Part shown: positions 15,444-29,800 of the stretch, piece by piece
Position numbering within the stretch: position 1 is the stretch's first letter
Layout: each line of letters opens with the position of its first letter
From: Rotaria socialis
Taxonomy: Eukaryota > Rotifera > Eurotatoria > Philodinida > Philodinidae
Reading direction: 5' to 3'
NCBI GenBank assembly: GCA_905331475.1
Contig: CAJNYU010000114.1
Span: 62,001 to 126,000 of the forward strand
Length of the DNA: 64,000 bases
Program-made: the position numbers and the translations under genes
The notes under the pieces: generated by a model
Told to the model about the DNA's origin: nothing
Database searches by the model: none
What the model saw: the letters and a program-made list of their open reading frames with translations, nothing else

Positions 15444-17892
15444 TTATGAGGTAGCTGATGATGAAATTTGAGGTAATTTGAGTATGCCAGATGTGCTTGG
15501 ATTGCTCTTTGTATCGGATGAAGTTTCATGTTGAGCTGTGTGAGCCATTTGAGTCAAAAATAAATTGTTCGTACTATCACGACTGAGATCCATCGGATGA
15601 CCATCATTTGGTAGGTGAGCTCTATTGAAAAATAATTAATTATATGAAAAATAAAATTTAGAGTTATGCTTACGCGTTAACAGATGAATCCGTCATACTG
15701 GATTGTCTTGTATTCATTCGCATAAACAATTCTCGTAGTACCTGTTCTTTTTGTTCCCATGTAAACTCAGTGACATTCACTTCCGCAACAACACTAGCCC
15801 TATATTTTAATAAAATAGATAGGCTCCTTTTTAACGAAAAACAAAAAAGCTTAAGAATAACATGTCTAATCCTAATGACCGTTTCATATGATTCTTCATT
15901 ATCTATCAATTCTATGCTAGCTGAAAGAGACCAACTGTACACATACAAACAATTCATATCAGTAGAAGTCTTTTAGTATCCAGGGAATTGTATGAGAATC
16001 CTGGGAAGTATGAAATTCGCCTTCTCCTTCTCTACAATGCCTTCTCATTCTCTCACAATTTAAAACTCTTTGAGTTGAACTCGATAAACTATGCCATAAA
16101 AAATAATTTTAACGTTGAATAGAAAAACAATTATAATTTGCTAGTTTTACCATTTAGATTGTTCTTCCAAATCATGAAAAACACTATTTGAACTAAATTC
16201 ATGAAATGCATCGTTAAATGTTTTCATTCGTCCTTGATCTCCATGTCCATGATGAATGGCTAACATTCGATTTTGATAAGAACTAAATGCATCTTTATGA
16301 TATTGTAAACGATTGTAAATAATATGTCGTTTAACATTTTGTAGTGCCTCCAGAAATAATGCTTCCAATTCTGAACGTTGTTCAAGAATCGCTTTACCTA
16401 ATTTTTTAACTTTATTCATTTCTTTGCCTTTTAATTCTAAAGCACGTTGCAATTTTATGATTTCATTCTGTGATGATACACATTCAATCTGAGAATGTTC
16501 CAGAAGTGTTTTTCGTTCAACATTAAATTCTTCAATGAATTTCGTTAGCGACACTTCTAAATATTGAACTTTTTCTTTTAGCTATGAAACAACAAAAAAC
16601 AAGCTTATTATTTGCTGTTAACAAGCACTCTTTTTTTTTTAAATTACTTCTTTAATCAATTTATTGTTTTTTTGTACTTCTTCAATTTTTTCTTTTATTA
16701 ATAAATCATTCATTTCTTTATCACTTAAGATCACAGTTGCTTGTTTTCGCAATTGTTCTTTTGATTTTTGTAAATCATCGAGCTCTTTCTTATAAATACG
16801 TAGCGATTCAATAAGATCAACATTTTCTTTATAAATATTGCGAGCTTTTTCATCTAAGGTTCTAAAAATAGAAACAATTCATATAGATAATAATGATCTA
16901 ATTTGTTTATATTCTACTTCAATGCTTCATTTTGTGCTTGCTCTGCTATCTCTTCAATTCGTTTATTCGTCTCTTGTTGTAGACGCGTTTTTTCATTTGA
17001 AAATCTTTCCTCTAATTTTTCTAATGCTTCTTTTTGTTCACGCACATTCCATAGCATAGCTTCTTTAATCTTGGAAAATAGAAAGGTATAATTTAAAGAA
17101 AAATGAAATAAAAGCAAATCGTATAAATTTACTTCTTCAAGTTCTTGTTGCATTTGAGCTTTTTTCTTTCGAAATTCTTTTACTTGATTAAGTTCATGCC
17201 GAATAACATCTAGTTCAGTTTCTTTTCGACTTAATCTTTCATTTAATTGACGTCGTTGCCTGTCAAAATCATCGAGCTTAAAGTCAACAATGATAAAATT
17301 TTCTGCAGACAACTAAATATATATATATATATATATATACATACTAATTCTTGTTTATCTTTAGATTGTTCAACTTGGAGTGTACTGATTTCTTGTTGTA
17401 AACGTTCGATCTAGATTTTTATTTATAAAGAGATACTTTTTTTTTCATTGAAAATAATCGATGTCTTTTTTACTTCAGTATCTTTGTCCATATCTTGCTT
17501 TTTTAGAAAACTAACGACATCAATAGTATCTTTTTCCGTTTGACGTAGTTGGTCGCGTAATGTTTCATTGTCGCCTGCCAAAGTGCCAACCACTTCTCTA
17601 TATTGATAAATATTAAAATTATTTTTATCCTTTCTAATCAATGTTTTATTTTTCTCACCGACAGTGTTTACGCGATGTATCTGCAATATTAAGTCTAGAT
17701 TCCCATAAAATTGTATTTCGAGCATCCATTTTCAATGGATTATCATCGTTTTTCTTTTTCCTAGATAAAGAAAAATTCAAATAGAATTTCAATTAGTTAT
17801 TTTTTACATAAACTTTCAAAACAAAATAAAAAGAACTAAACTTACCCCTTCTTTCCTTTACCGCCTTTCTTTCCTTTTCCTTTTTTCGGCAT
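15444..17892 (-). CDS. BBOF1: Basal body-orientation factor 1 (BBOF1/CCDC176), 10 exons, about 527 aa
   Basis: In vertebrates BBOF1 aligns and maintains basal bodies of motile cilia. The protein starts with the Lys/Gly-rich MPKKGKGKKGG. It continues as heptad-rich coiled coil from LWESRLNIADTSRKH through NDLLIKEKIEEVQ, then MNKVKKLGKAILEQRSELEA and FTWEQKEQVLRELFMRMN near the C-terminus. From memory, vertebrate BBOF1 has matching blocks in the same order (LWEARLDI, SYLKKQD, NDLLVKEKI, NRVKKLAKNIL, LTWEQKEKVLRLLF) and a similar length (about 529 aa). Exons, 5' to 3': 17892-17846, 17760-17659, 17597-17474, 17410-17345, 17276-17133, 17069-16918, 16861-16648, 16581-16151, 15799-15674, 15621-15444. 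They sum to 1584 nt. The last exon is a poorly conserved Ser/Thr tail. The 5' end faces the gene at 18585. Confidence 0.92.
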
Positions 17893-18584
17893 TGTTCAAT
17901 CTAGAAAGAAAATAATTAATTATTAATATTAAAATAGGCATAAATTTCTTTTTCTGCGAAGTACATTAGAACCTTTTCTTTTTTGAGAAAAACATCAATC
18001 GCCATTTTCAATCATTTTTATTATATGAGAATGAGCAACACCCTCCCTGCATTATTGCCTATGCCAAATGAAAGATGTCAGACAATGATGATTAGTGAAC
18101 ACTGTTGAAAACTACAAATTTATTTTGATTGATTTTTTATTTAGCACTTGTCTTCTAATTCAAAATTTATCTATAAAAAAAAGTACACATCATTTGCACC
18201 AGTTCTTCGGAAGCGTTTGCTTTTCATACTAATGAGTTCAAAACAAAAACAAAACACATATTAGCATTCCTTTTTACTTTGAGCAACTAGCAACAATGAA
18301 TGACAAGCTTCAAGTGTTGCGTGCTACTAAAAAATTTATTTCATATAATCGGCTTTACTCTGTTCCGACGCTCTCTCTCCTTTTCTTGGCTATTTTTTCG
18401 TTTTCACTGATTCAAAAAGAACAACAACACAAGTAATACCAGTAAAAGTATTTGTAGTGTAAGCAACAACGACAAGCATCTTTTCCCCCTCGTTCTATTT
18501 CTCTTTTGCTCATTTATATTTTCATAGTTAAAAGACTCGAAGTTCTCGTTTAAGTGCTTACTTTTAGTTGTACATGTCTATTGA
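17893..18584. promoter_or_regulatory. Shared head-to-head promoter region
   Basis: This 692-bp gap separates two divergent start codons, BBOF1 (-) at 17892 and the unrecognised gene (+) at 18585. It must therefore contain both promoters and 5' UTRs. No TATA box or RFX-type X-box was convincingly identified by eye. Function is inferred from position only. Confidence 0.5.
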
Positions 18585-20073
18585 ATGAAGCATAAATTTT
18601 TAAAACGATCGATTACCAATAAACAAACTCAACATCGATCATATCAAACACAAACAAAGCGTATACCGACACCGATCGATCATGTTAGATCTTCATCAAC
18701 CGACGAAATTGATCTTGATATAGAGGGTGCTCTGTCCGATTCGTATTCACCATGTTTAAAACCTACTGTACAATTAAAAAGTCAAAAATTACTGAAAAAA
18801 GATTTACTACGTGTTAGTAACCAGCGTTCATCGTTACTCGGTCCGCAAACATTACAACCACATTTTGCTCATCATGAACTACAGCAAATTCATTCTGTAG
18901 CATCATCATTATCGAAATCATCGTCATCGTCATCATCCATTGATGGTCGAATTGCTTCACGTCGTCGTTCATTATCATTGACTTCTCGTATATTTCATGC
19001 AACAATCCATCGAATAGGTCCATGGCCAGATAAATCCATAAATTATTTTCGGTCGAATCAAAGTGATACACCGCGACCATCGCAAAAAGTTCGAACTATA
19101 AAAAACCCTCGTATTACTTCTCCTAAATCTTGTATTTCCTCGAACGATAATGCATATCAATTTAAAATTCATCCATCAAAACATACGTACATTGATGAAT
19201 ATCGTAAAAGTAAAGGTTATGTATTAAATTTACCGTCATCAAAGCAAGATACACATTTGTCGTTGTCATCATTAACAGAAATACAAGATTATGATGATGA
19301 TCAAATATCTTTAGTAGGTACATATAGGTGTGGTGTTGGAGATAATTCATTCACAGAACGAACTTATTTATCAACAACTCATATGTCATCTATAGCTGGA
19401 ACAAATTCAAAATTCGCCGGAGAAATAATTGATAAGTTGAATCCATTGCCGCGAATATCATCGTCTATGAATCAAGTCCATATCTCTCCAGTAATACCAA
19501 CTCAAAATAATAGTCATTTTCGATACAGCCGTCGTTCACAATTCAATTCAACGAGAATGTTACCTCCGCTAACAAATCAACCGTTTCAATATTTAAGTAG
19601 TACAGATCCAATTGGAAAATTATATGATCGAACTAAGAAAACTTCTATACATAATCCGGCAAAATTATTATTTATGAATGGACGACCAAAGAAAAGGTAT
19701 TCGAATTATTTTATTTTATATTTCAATTCAAATAAAGATCTCGTTCTATTTAATTCCGAATAAAAAAAAGCAGGACTCCGCTTCCCGCTAGTACAGATAT
19801 GAAGGTATGAAAGGAATGGATTGTCTGAAACTAATACCACTAATAAAAAGAAAAAAAGAAGTTGCTATTTTTTTTTTCTAATTACTTGTATTATTTTTTT
19901 CTTCTTGAATATTTTTATAGGTTACCACCCTTACACAAGGTTACCCTGAACTTAGAACTACCGGCAGGTCGATAATAACAACATTCGAACGAGAAGCATC
20001 TATTGTCGTTTATCGTCTACCTCGCCCGGCACATTTTCTCACAACAAGGAGTGATGTTGGACCTCTTAGTTAG
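18585..20073 (+). CDS. Unrecognised Ser/basic-rich protein (3 exons, about 432 aa)
   Basis: Exons 18585-19696, 19771-19804 and 19921-20073 sum to 1299 nt with consistent phases. The protein is probably largely disordered and rich in Ser, Arg, Thr and Pro. It has basic clusters (IASRRRSLSLTSR, FRYSRRSQF), a poly-Ser run at about residues 110-118, no signal peptide and no membrane helix. More ordered-looking segments are YQFKIHPSKHTYIDEYRKSK and, at the C-terminus, IITTFEREASIVVYRLPRP. I do not recognise a family. Sharing a promoter with the basal-body gene BBOF1 makes a cilium or cytoskeleton role a testable guess, not evidence. The ATG at 18585 opens the frame close behind an AT-rich leader. 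Confidence 0.75.
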
Positions 20074-20835
20074 TTAAATTACATTAAAAAAACAATTTTT
20101 ATTGAAATCAAAGCCTATCGCTATTTTTTTAAATTTATTTATTGAATATGAAATTTCCATTATCATATTATACTTTTTTATATTCTGCCTGAAAATATAT
20201 TCCATTCCGTAGAGAATCTGAATTGTATGAATACGTTTACTAGGAAATTAATATGAAAAAGTCATGGCTAAGCAAAACTCAAAATGCCGCCTCTCTAGGA
20301 TGAAATCGAATGTTTTTTGTTCAGTTCTCTAAGAAAATATATCCAGGCATCTTGTACGCCAAACATTCATGATTTGAGTTTGAAACAGATTTTTCTCTTC
20401 AAAAGAGAAACAAGCAAATTGAAAGACTCTCAAATAGTAATAATATGAAATAAAACATTATTATGTTAACAGTTGTCTTGCAGATTTTTTTCCTGCTTGA
20501 TTACATGAAACGAAATTGTATTGTTTGTTTTTATTAGACTTTTTTTAAAAATAAGTCCAAGACGGAAATAGAATGATGTCGCAAGAGAGCAGTTCAATTT
20601 TTTCGTTTCTCAATTGTCGATGGTCAGTGCGTTCTATTGGTCATTCTTTTTCACATGATCACACACAAAAAAAAAGAGAGAAGAAAGAAAGAAAAAATCA
20701 TAAAGAGCAGTGATTCGTTCGTTTTTTTCGTCTTGTTTGTCCGCTTGGGTTCAATCGTTCGTCTTCGTTGATTATCATCTTCTTTGTTCTTATAATTTTA
20801 CCTAAAAAAAAAAAGAAAACAGGCCGAAAACATTT
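20074..20835. other. Intergenic region before NIPBL
   Basis: A 762-bp AT-rich gap between two genes on the same strand. It holds the 3' UTR of the 18585 gene and the NIPBL promoter. It has T- and A-tracts and a GAAA-rich patch near 20666-20698, with no supported exon. Confidence 0.45.
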
Positions 20836-23800
20836 ATGGATGCATCGAAAAGCAATTTACTAACATCTGCATCATCGAATGATGGTTTGTATTTCGAAAA
20901 AAAGATAAATTTAAAATAAAAGCTCTCTATATTTTAACTGTAAATAATAGCACACAAAACGCCTGTATCATCATTGATTAGTTCCAATATGGGTGATAAT
21001 AATTCAAGTGAAAACACTTCAATCTCGCTGAATCGTCGCGATGGTCCATTAGTACAAGCATTGACAGATAAACTTTCAATTGTTGCCAATACAAATGCAT
21101 CAATGTAAATAAAAATGCACATGTTTTTTTCTTATTCGAGCAGCAGCGTACGAATAGTGTAGAAAAATTATTGTTTCGGCTAGATGAAAATCTTTTTCTT
21201 TTGATAATCAATCAATCATCCGATTTGATTTAGATCATCAACTAACAATCATGCACACTATAAAAGTTCACCTAATGGCAATCATGATGTCGAAGAACAA
21301 GAACAATTAAGCCCATTAGGTAAATAATCTTTTTTTTACATAGTTTATTTCAATGCAAAAATCAATTCCTTTTATTTTCTTACAGGTACTTGGGGATTTT
21401 TGCCATCACCAACAGAAAATGAAGAATCATCTTCTGTGTTATCTCATAGTCAAACACGATCCTCATCATCGAATTCATCGCACGAATCATCGAGTCATAA
21501 AAAAGTAACCTAAAAATTACGAATTGAAAGAATATTATATCTATAAGAAAACAGCCTGAAACAATTTAAAGCTATGTTGTCTTTGGGAAGAATTTATCAC
21601 GTTTTTTTTTTCCTTTTTTGATAAGTATTTATTAAGTTTACTAAATGTAAAGAGAAGACGTTCGAAAAATAATACTACAGAATTTCCATTGAAAAATATC
21701 TTCAGAACTTCATTCTTGGAAGAAACAAGATTTCAACATGACTGAGATATTTATCATCTCGCGGATAGTATTAGGAGAAAGTTCAGTTTTCATTTTGACA
21801 GATGAATAGTCGAAGCTCTACTGATTACGCTATTATTGTATAGGATTCATTTACTGAGTGTTGTCTCTTATTCAGTCATTCATGGTAGTGATAAGCGTCC
21901 CTCATGCATCGATTTGTTGAGAAAAATAGTACGCTAGTTATTCATTTTGGTCGTACGAACAAACAAAAATTAGACGAACGAAAACCATGAGAAGTTTTAT
22001 TCTATTACATATCACATTCGACTTATCACTAAAATGTTTATTTTTTTTTCACCTATAGATGGATCATTCAAACTCACAGAAATTCACTGATAAGCAATCA
22101 CTTTTAGTAACTAGCAATAATACAAATGAAGATATGATGAAAAGCCCGAGTATGTATAGAAAGAGACGTACTGAAAAAGAGACTAAATATTTACTCTTTA
22201 ACTCAATTTAGGTGCAGTCGATCAAGAGGATGAAGTATTTGAAACACCTCGAATTATTCTTCAAAAAATACAATTCGATGATCCAGGTATGAATATAGAG
22301 AAACTTTTCTTTGTCATCAAAACTCACTGTCTTCCCATCGAAAAATGCAATTTTCTCTTTTTCGTCTTATCTAAGTATGGATACAGTGACGCTGATACCA
22401 ATACTTTCCTTTTGAGAAAGAGATTTTTTTCTGATCGAATATAACTTCTGCCAAAGATGTTGACTGGTGTGCCTCGTAACATTTATGAAAAAGAGTTATT
22501 GAATAAAAATGACTTATTATTTAGATCTTTTTCCGGATGATCTTACACCTGACCTTGTAAAAAGATTTTCACAAGAAAATGGTCAACGTTCAAGTCGACC
22601 ACGTCGTTCAAATAATAGTAGTACAATATCATTAAATCCATCGCCAAAGAAAAAACGTCAGCGAAACACATCTCATGAAGAACCAAATTATGAATTTGAC
22701 GATGAAAAAGATGACGATGATGACGACGACGACGACGACGACGACGATCAACAATCCTTAAAAAAACGTATACGTCGTGCAGGTTTAACAAATGAAAATA
22801 GTATGTCATATGATGCCATGAGTGAATTTAAGAAAAAGACACGTGATCGTTTGGCACGTAAAGTATTAGATATCGATGCAGATCCACATGAAAATGCATC
22901 CTATAAACGATTTGTTAACTTATTGAATATATTCAATGATGATTATGAACGTTATTATGAAGATATGAAAGATTCCGATGAAGAACATTACCTTGATTTA
23001 TTATTATCCGATCATACATTAGATGAAATGGCAACATTATCAGAGAAATTAAAACTTTCAACATACATGTCCCAAATTGAGATAGTAAAATTAAAGCGTT
23101 TATTAGAAATTTTATCATTACGTATCAAACAAGGTATTGAGCTGAGTCCAATACTAAAACATGATATTAATGATGAACAGCAAGAAACACAAGAAGATGA
23201 ACGTGCATGGAGAGATTTAGTTTTTGAACGTTTAACAACGTGTGCAAATGCTTGTGAAGTAGCATTAAATATAATGACAACACCAAATGCAAATAAGGAA
23301 ATTCTTGTTGAAAATGCTATTGAAAATACAACTTTATTTATAAAAGCACAGTTAGCTAAAACGATTTTTCCAGAATACGATCCACTCTATCGTAGTGATA
23401 ATCAATCAAAAGGTAAATAGGAAAAACGAGTTAGGCGAATCAAAGAGATATTGCTTTTTGTTTTTGTAGATCCTTTATTAACGAAACAAAAAAGACAAAA
23501 AGCAACTGGAACAAAATGCAAAAAAGTTCAATTACTTTACAATAAAATGATTTCATTATTCCAAGGCATTGCAGATTTAATGCCATTAGGGAAATTTACT
23601 GATACTATTATTCTTGCCGTAAGTTTTTCTTTTTAGCATTTTAATCGCCTATAATAATTCAAAACGAAAAAATGATTCTTGTCAAAATTAACATCTAATA
23701 CTATTCACTACTTTTTTTGTGTTTTTTCCCACAGTAAATAGTTGGATTTGATAATATCAGTTCAAATAGCTTCTCTAAATCATCCATGTGATCAGCATAG

Positions 23801-26800
23801 GACTAACTCTGCGGATTCTTATTGATAAATTAATTACGTTATACTTCCGCGTGTAAAAATACTAGGAAACTTCTTTAGCAAAAATTGCACGAGCTTTTTT
23901 CTTCTCTATATACTAGCGATTGAATCGTAGGACTTGTCCGAATGAAATAAGTAGGTGGATTTCAACCAATTTTGGAAGTCCCTAAATAACACTTGATACT
24001 TCATGAATGAGTGAATAAAAAAATCTGGCATTAATGTGACAGAGAGAATATAATTGTCAACTTTAAATACTTGGTCAGTTAAAAATCGAATGATATAGAA
24101 AAAAGATTATATGCAGTTCTGTTAAACAAACAATGCCCATCTATTTAGATCTCATCATTTACTGTCAGCTGTATTTATGTTGAAAATATCTTTGATTTAC
24201 AAGCTCATTCCATAACAATTCTTCCTGAATTATTTTCACGCTATGAACATCACCGCGATTCTATTCTTGATGATATTCTTCTATCAATAGTACGTTTACC
24301 CACAAGTAAGAAGAGTCTTCGCTGTTATCGTTTACCATCTGGTGAATCCATACAAATGTTTACTGCATTGATCATGCACTTAATTCATTCACCTGTAACA
24401 ACACTAAATTCTAATGTAGCCGATGCTGCAAACGAATTACATCTATTAAATACATATTCATTAGGACAAAATATTGCATATAAATTTTTAACATTATTTT
24501 TTCGTTCATGTGGAACCAAACAAGGTGAAGACGATTATCGAATTATATTTGAAAATTTCCTAGCTGACTTACTTGTAACAGCTAACCGACCTGAATGGCC
24601 AGCATCAGAAATTCTTTTAACATTATTATCACGTATATTAATGAAGAATTTTTCAAATCAATCAGTATCAATACCAATACGTTTACAATCATTGGAATAT
24701 TTAGGATCGGTTGCAGCACAATTAAGAAAAGATACCATTGAATTGGATGTTTTAAATTCAAGACAAAATCAAGAGAGACTTGATCAAGTTATTGATAAAG
24801 TTAGTAGAAAATTGATCAGATTAGTTTTGTTTTTTTCTAATTTTTTTATTTTTCTAAATAGACTTTATCAAGTATCGAAACCGATGAAGATCTTTTGGGA
24901 GTATATAAAACTGATCCATTACGTCATCATCGTAGTTTAGTTATTTATCTTAATGAACAAAGTCAAAGTGAACCAACTAGTCATGTAAGTTAAATCCATA
25001 AACGGAAATTTCGATCCGATTAGATTCAATAGAACGCTTGTTGACAAGTGAAAAAGTCTGAAGAGATTCATGTCATACGCATTCTTTTCCCCCTTAAACA
25101 TACTATTCTCTGTGTCATAGTCATAATAGCCTTAGACCGAAATTTTCGATCTGTACGACTGATATTACATTTATATTTTGTCAGGGATCGTGAATAAGGA
25201 GAGTTGATTTCTTTTAATTAATAAGGGTCATGATTCTTCCAAGAATGAAAGGACGTCTCTATTGAGAATCAATGAGTGATAAAATTAAAGAACAGTTTCT
25301 TATGGAAAATTCATATGATAAACTCTTATTAATATTGTTTTCTAGTTTGCAAAAATGTTTCACATTGGCCAATGGCTTCGTGATATTAATTTAACAATCG
25401 ATAATTTAACTCAGACATTAACACGACGTGTTAAACCTCCTAGTCATACTGAGTTAGTCGATATTAATATTGACATTGATAAATCATTGAATAAGAAACG
25501 ATCACATCCAACAATAACAATATCTGATGAAATTGAACTTAAAAAGGGTGAAAAAAATACTATATTGAAAATGCTTTCCTTACCAATCACAATACGTAAG
25601 CAACAACGATATACGTTAGATATCGATTATGATGATGTGTGTTTATTAATGCGTTATTTAACATCAAATCGACCATTTTTAAAAACCTTTGATGTCTATC
25701 TTAAACAATTAGCTGCTGTATTTCAATCCGAAGCTGGAACAAATATACGAAGTAAAGCAATGAAATGTTTGTGTACAGTTGTTGAAGCTGATCCGACAAT
25801 ATTAGCAAGAAACGATATTAAATCATGTGTTAAAGTCGGTTTAACTGATAAAAGTGTCAGTGTTCGAGAAGCAGCTATTGATCTTATTGGACGATATATT
25901 GTACATAAGCAATTACTTATTTTACAATATTATGATGTGCTCTGTGAGCGAAGTATTGACACAGGTAAAAACCATGAGATGCATTGCTAATGATTGCATA
26001 CTATTGAAAAAATGAATCGTCTGTAAAAATCGAGTATTTTTATTTGTCAATTAAATCTTCAATTCGTTTCCGTACACCTGCTGTTGTATCAGTTGTGCTA
26101 TATTAGGAGAATATGAACGAATGAACATATAGCATATACCTTGTTTCCAATGATGTTGAATAATGATAAAAGTCGCTGGAAAGTGGAAGCAGTATTCTGC
26201 CCGGAAATTACCGGAAAAAAATCCGTCAATTTTCGACCGGAATACTGCTTCCACGTTCCAGCGCTTTCTCGAGCTTTCCGGCCAGATACCTTGATTTTTC
26301 CGCATATTTACGGTCGGTTCCTACGGTATCCGTCCTCCGGAATCATTGGCCTGGGAAAGAAAACAGCTTTGAAAAATTGTTTTGGATACATAATCCTTGA
26401 AATATGACATTTAAAACGGGTCATAATATACTTTTATCAGGTTACTAGGGAAATATGTAATTATGAAGCGAATTTTTCTCCTCGAAAACGAAGAAATGAT
26501 TGAAATTAAACGTGTCACACATATTACCCAGTGACAGATTTGTGAATTACAGTAAAACCTCTATAAGTGAACACCTCTCTAAAGTGAACATCTCCTATTT
26601 GAACACGTATCTCGATCTCTCTCACCTCCGATCGATTTTTGCTGTAAACAAGCCTCTATATAATGATCACCTCCCTCCCAGTTCGGAACATCGAACGCTT
26701 TTTTTGGTCCCTTCAGCTAAGAAAACCTCTATAAAATGAACACACGCGTAACAATTTATAAGTTCGTGTGTGCAACAAGAGAAAAAAATAACAATGTATA

Positions 26801-29800
26801 TTCTTAAACAGTGTTACACTAATTAATCGGCGGTCTATTGTTCAGAAAGAAAACTCATCATATATATAGAACAAAAGGAACAATGAAAATGAATGGCCCA
26901 CGTAAAGATGATCGCTTACATGCGAAACAACAAAGCACTTTTCTATTTACGATTGTGTGATGACGACGAAACGAAACACCCATTAACCCTCTCTGAAAAT
27001 ATGCAATTGATTCGCGAAAATGAAGAGAAGTTTTCGTATCGTACACTTGCTAAAAAATATCAGATTTCAATCGGCAATTCGTCACACATTTCGGACGGCA
27101 GGCTTTGTCTGTTCAAACATCCAAAACGTAGCCAATACTACAATAAATAGCGGCTATGATTCCGACGAAGAAATCCCTACTAATGATATCTTGACAGCCT
27201 TACAAAATCCAGATACATTTCTTGCTCATCTCAACGTCGGTGGACAAACCCTCTCAGCCATTGAGTTCATCAAAGTGGACAAAGAGAGACTCCAGCTTTC
27301 AACGAGTGGAACGACGTCGACAATAGTCTGATCATCGTCAGTGAACAACGCCACAACAATGAGGAAGCTGACGACATGCCAAATGAAACACCACCCAAGG
27401 TCATCGAAACAATGGAGATGTTCAGACGATTGCATCTTTTAGCTGCCACTCAACAACAACAACAACTACATTCTCTTATCTCTCAACTCGATTCCAAACT
27501 CACTCAACTCTTCATTTACTCGAAAGGAGTCAAACGGACAACAATCGACAATTTGTTTCGTATAGCAATTAAATAGATGTGTAGCAGATGAAAGAAATAC
27601 TCTTTGTTTTCGGTTTAAGTTATTTGTGGAGAATTCTGATACGCAAGGTGCGTAGTAGACCCCAATCGGTATTACTAAACATGAACTGTATACATGCAAG
27701 AGTTCAGCTAATACAAAACCTTCATATAATAAACACCTCCTTTAATGAACACTTTTTGAAGGGTCTCATTAGTGTTCATTATAGAGAGGCTTTACTGTAC
27801 TTATTTTAAGAATAAATTTTCACAAATGTAATTTACTTACAAGTAGATGATAATAATTCTTGTTTTTTTTCTTCAGGTGTTAGCGTTCGTAAACGAGTTG
27901 TAAAAATCTTCCGTGATGTTTGTTTAACCCAACCGGATTTTGTTCGTATACCTGATATATGTTCTCGATTATTACGACGCATACATGATGAAGAATCTAT
28001 ACGTAAACTTGTTCTTGAAACATTTCAACAATTATGGTTTTCACCAACACGTAATAATTATGAAGTTCGACAACGTGTTCAAACAATAATTGATGTTTTA
28101 ATTGATGCACAAAAACAAAATAATACGTGGCTAGAAAATTTAGTTAAAGAATTTCTTCAGACAAATGATAAACAATCGAATGATGATAAAACAAAAATTC
28201 GAGAACAACGAAAAGATGTCCTAAAAGCTATACAAGATATTATTAATGAGTTAGTTGAATCTATACTTAAAATTGAATCAGCTAATGATCAGGTTCGGTT
28301 AATTAATCTTGTTGATTTATGCATTATTTTCTATTCTTTTTTAAAGGTTTCATCGAATAAAATGGTTGCAACATTCATTGCACTTTACGCATTGGGTAAA
28401 GCGAATCCCGAACATGTTTTACCACATGTATCAACCATAGTAGAATATTTAAATATAAAATGTACATCATACAATGATAATGCTATTGTACAATATGTAG
28501 CTAAAATACTCGAATTTACTGTACCGTTAATGAAATCAGCTTCATCAAGTATAATCTATTCATTAGAAGGCAGTTTAACAAAATTATTACTTGTTAGTGG
28601 TCAACTGGTTATACATTCAAGTATAGCTTGTTTAGCAGCTGCTATACGCCTTTCAAAAAATGTTTCGCTTGTTAAAGATGTTTTAATAAGATATCATTGT
28701 AAGTTAACATTAGAAGAAATAATTAATTTTTTTCTTGAATGAATTTTGTTTAGCATTTATTATTGAATGTCAAGAAAAAATAACAGAAAAACCAAAGGAA
28801 GAATTTAAAGGCAGCGCACAATTGGCGAGATCTATTTATATATTAGGTGTTTTATGCAAATATTTTGACGTAGAAAGAAGTGAATACGATGATCTTCAGG
28901 TAAAACTATTTCAACTATTATTCAATTCAGTTTTGCGAGGAACAGTAGCTTCGACATGAGAAGTTTCTATTTAGATTCAAAAACTCTTCATACATATTCG
29001 AGATAGACATGATATACCTTTTGGGTACCTAACATTTCAGCGTATAAATGAAATTTACCAAGAAAATACACATTAGGAGTACGGAGATGTTGATTTACAT
29101 TTGTATAAATCAAAATCCGTTGCTTCCTACTTCGGGATCTTGTACAAGTAAAAATCTCGTCTGTTAGAAATTACTAAAAGTCAATAAATATCTAATTGCG
29201 CTCAATCCTCTCCTGGAAGATGAGAGTAAAAACTTCATAGATAGCTCAGTTGATATTGTATTCGGTATTATTATTATTTGTTTAAACTTCTCTTTAATTA
29301 TTATGGCTCGTTTTTCTGTTTAGTTTTCTGTAGGCGATATTTTTCAATTATTTATGTTTTTTATTGAACGAAATGATTCCGTTGTTAAGTTAAAATCTGT
29401 CGTTGGTCTCGGTTTTTTTCTTCAACGTTATGGTCATTATCTGGTTGAAGATGCTGTACGTCAATTATATCATACATATTTACTTGATCGTCGCCCAGTA
29501 GCTGCTCAACTTCGTTGTCAAGTACTTATTAACTTAGAAGAATATTTTCGTGATTGTATACGTCGTATGGCTGAACAAGATGTTGATTATCTTAATATTC
29601 CAACGATAGAAAATACACATCATGACGAAAATAGTAATGATCCTCATGGAATAACTGGTGCTAATCTTAAGGATACAACTGATGTACATTCTGAAATGGC
29701 TAGTTCAATTGCTCAATGTTACTTACGTATTGTGTTAGATACATATCTGAGTGAAGATGAAATTATTCGTCAATGTGTACGTAAAGTGGTCACATGTATA

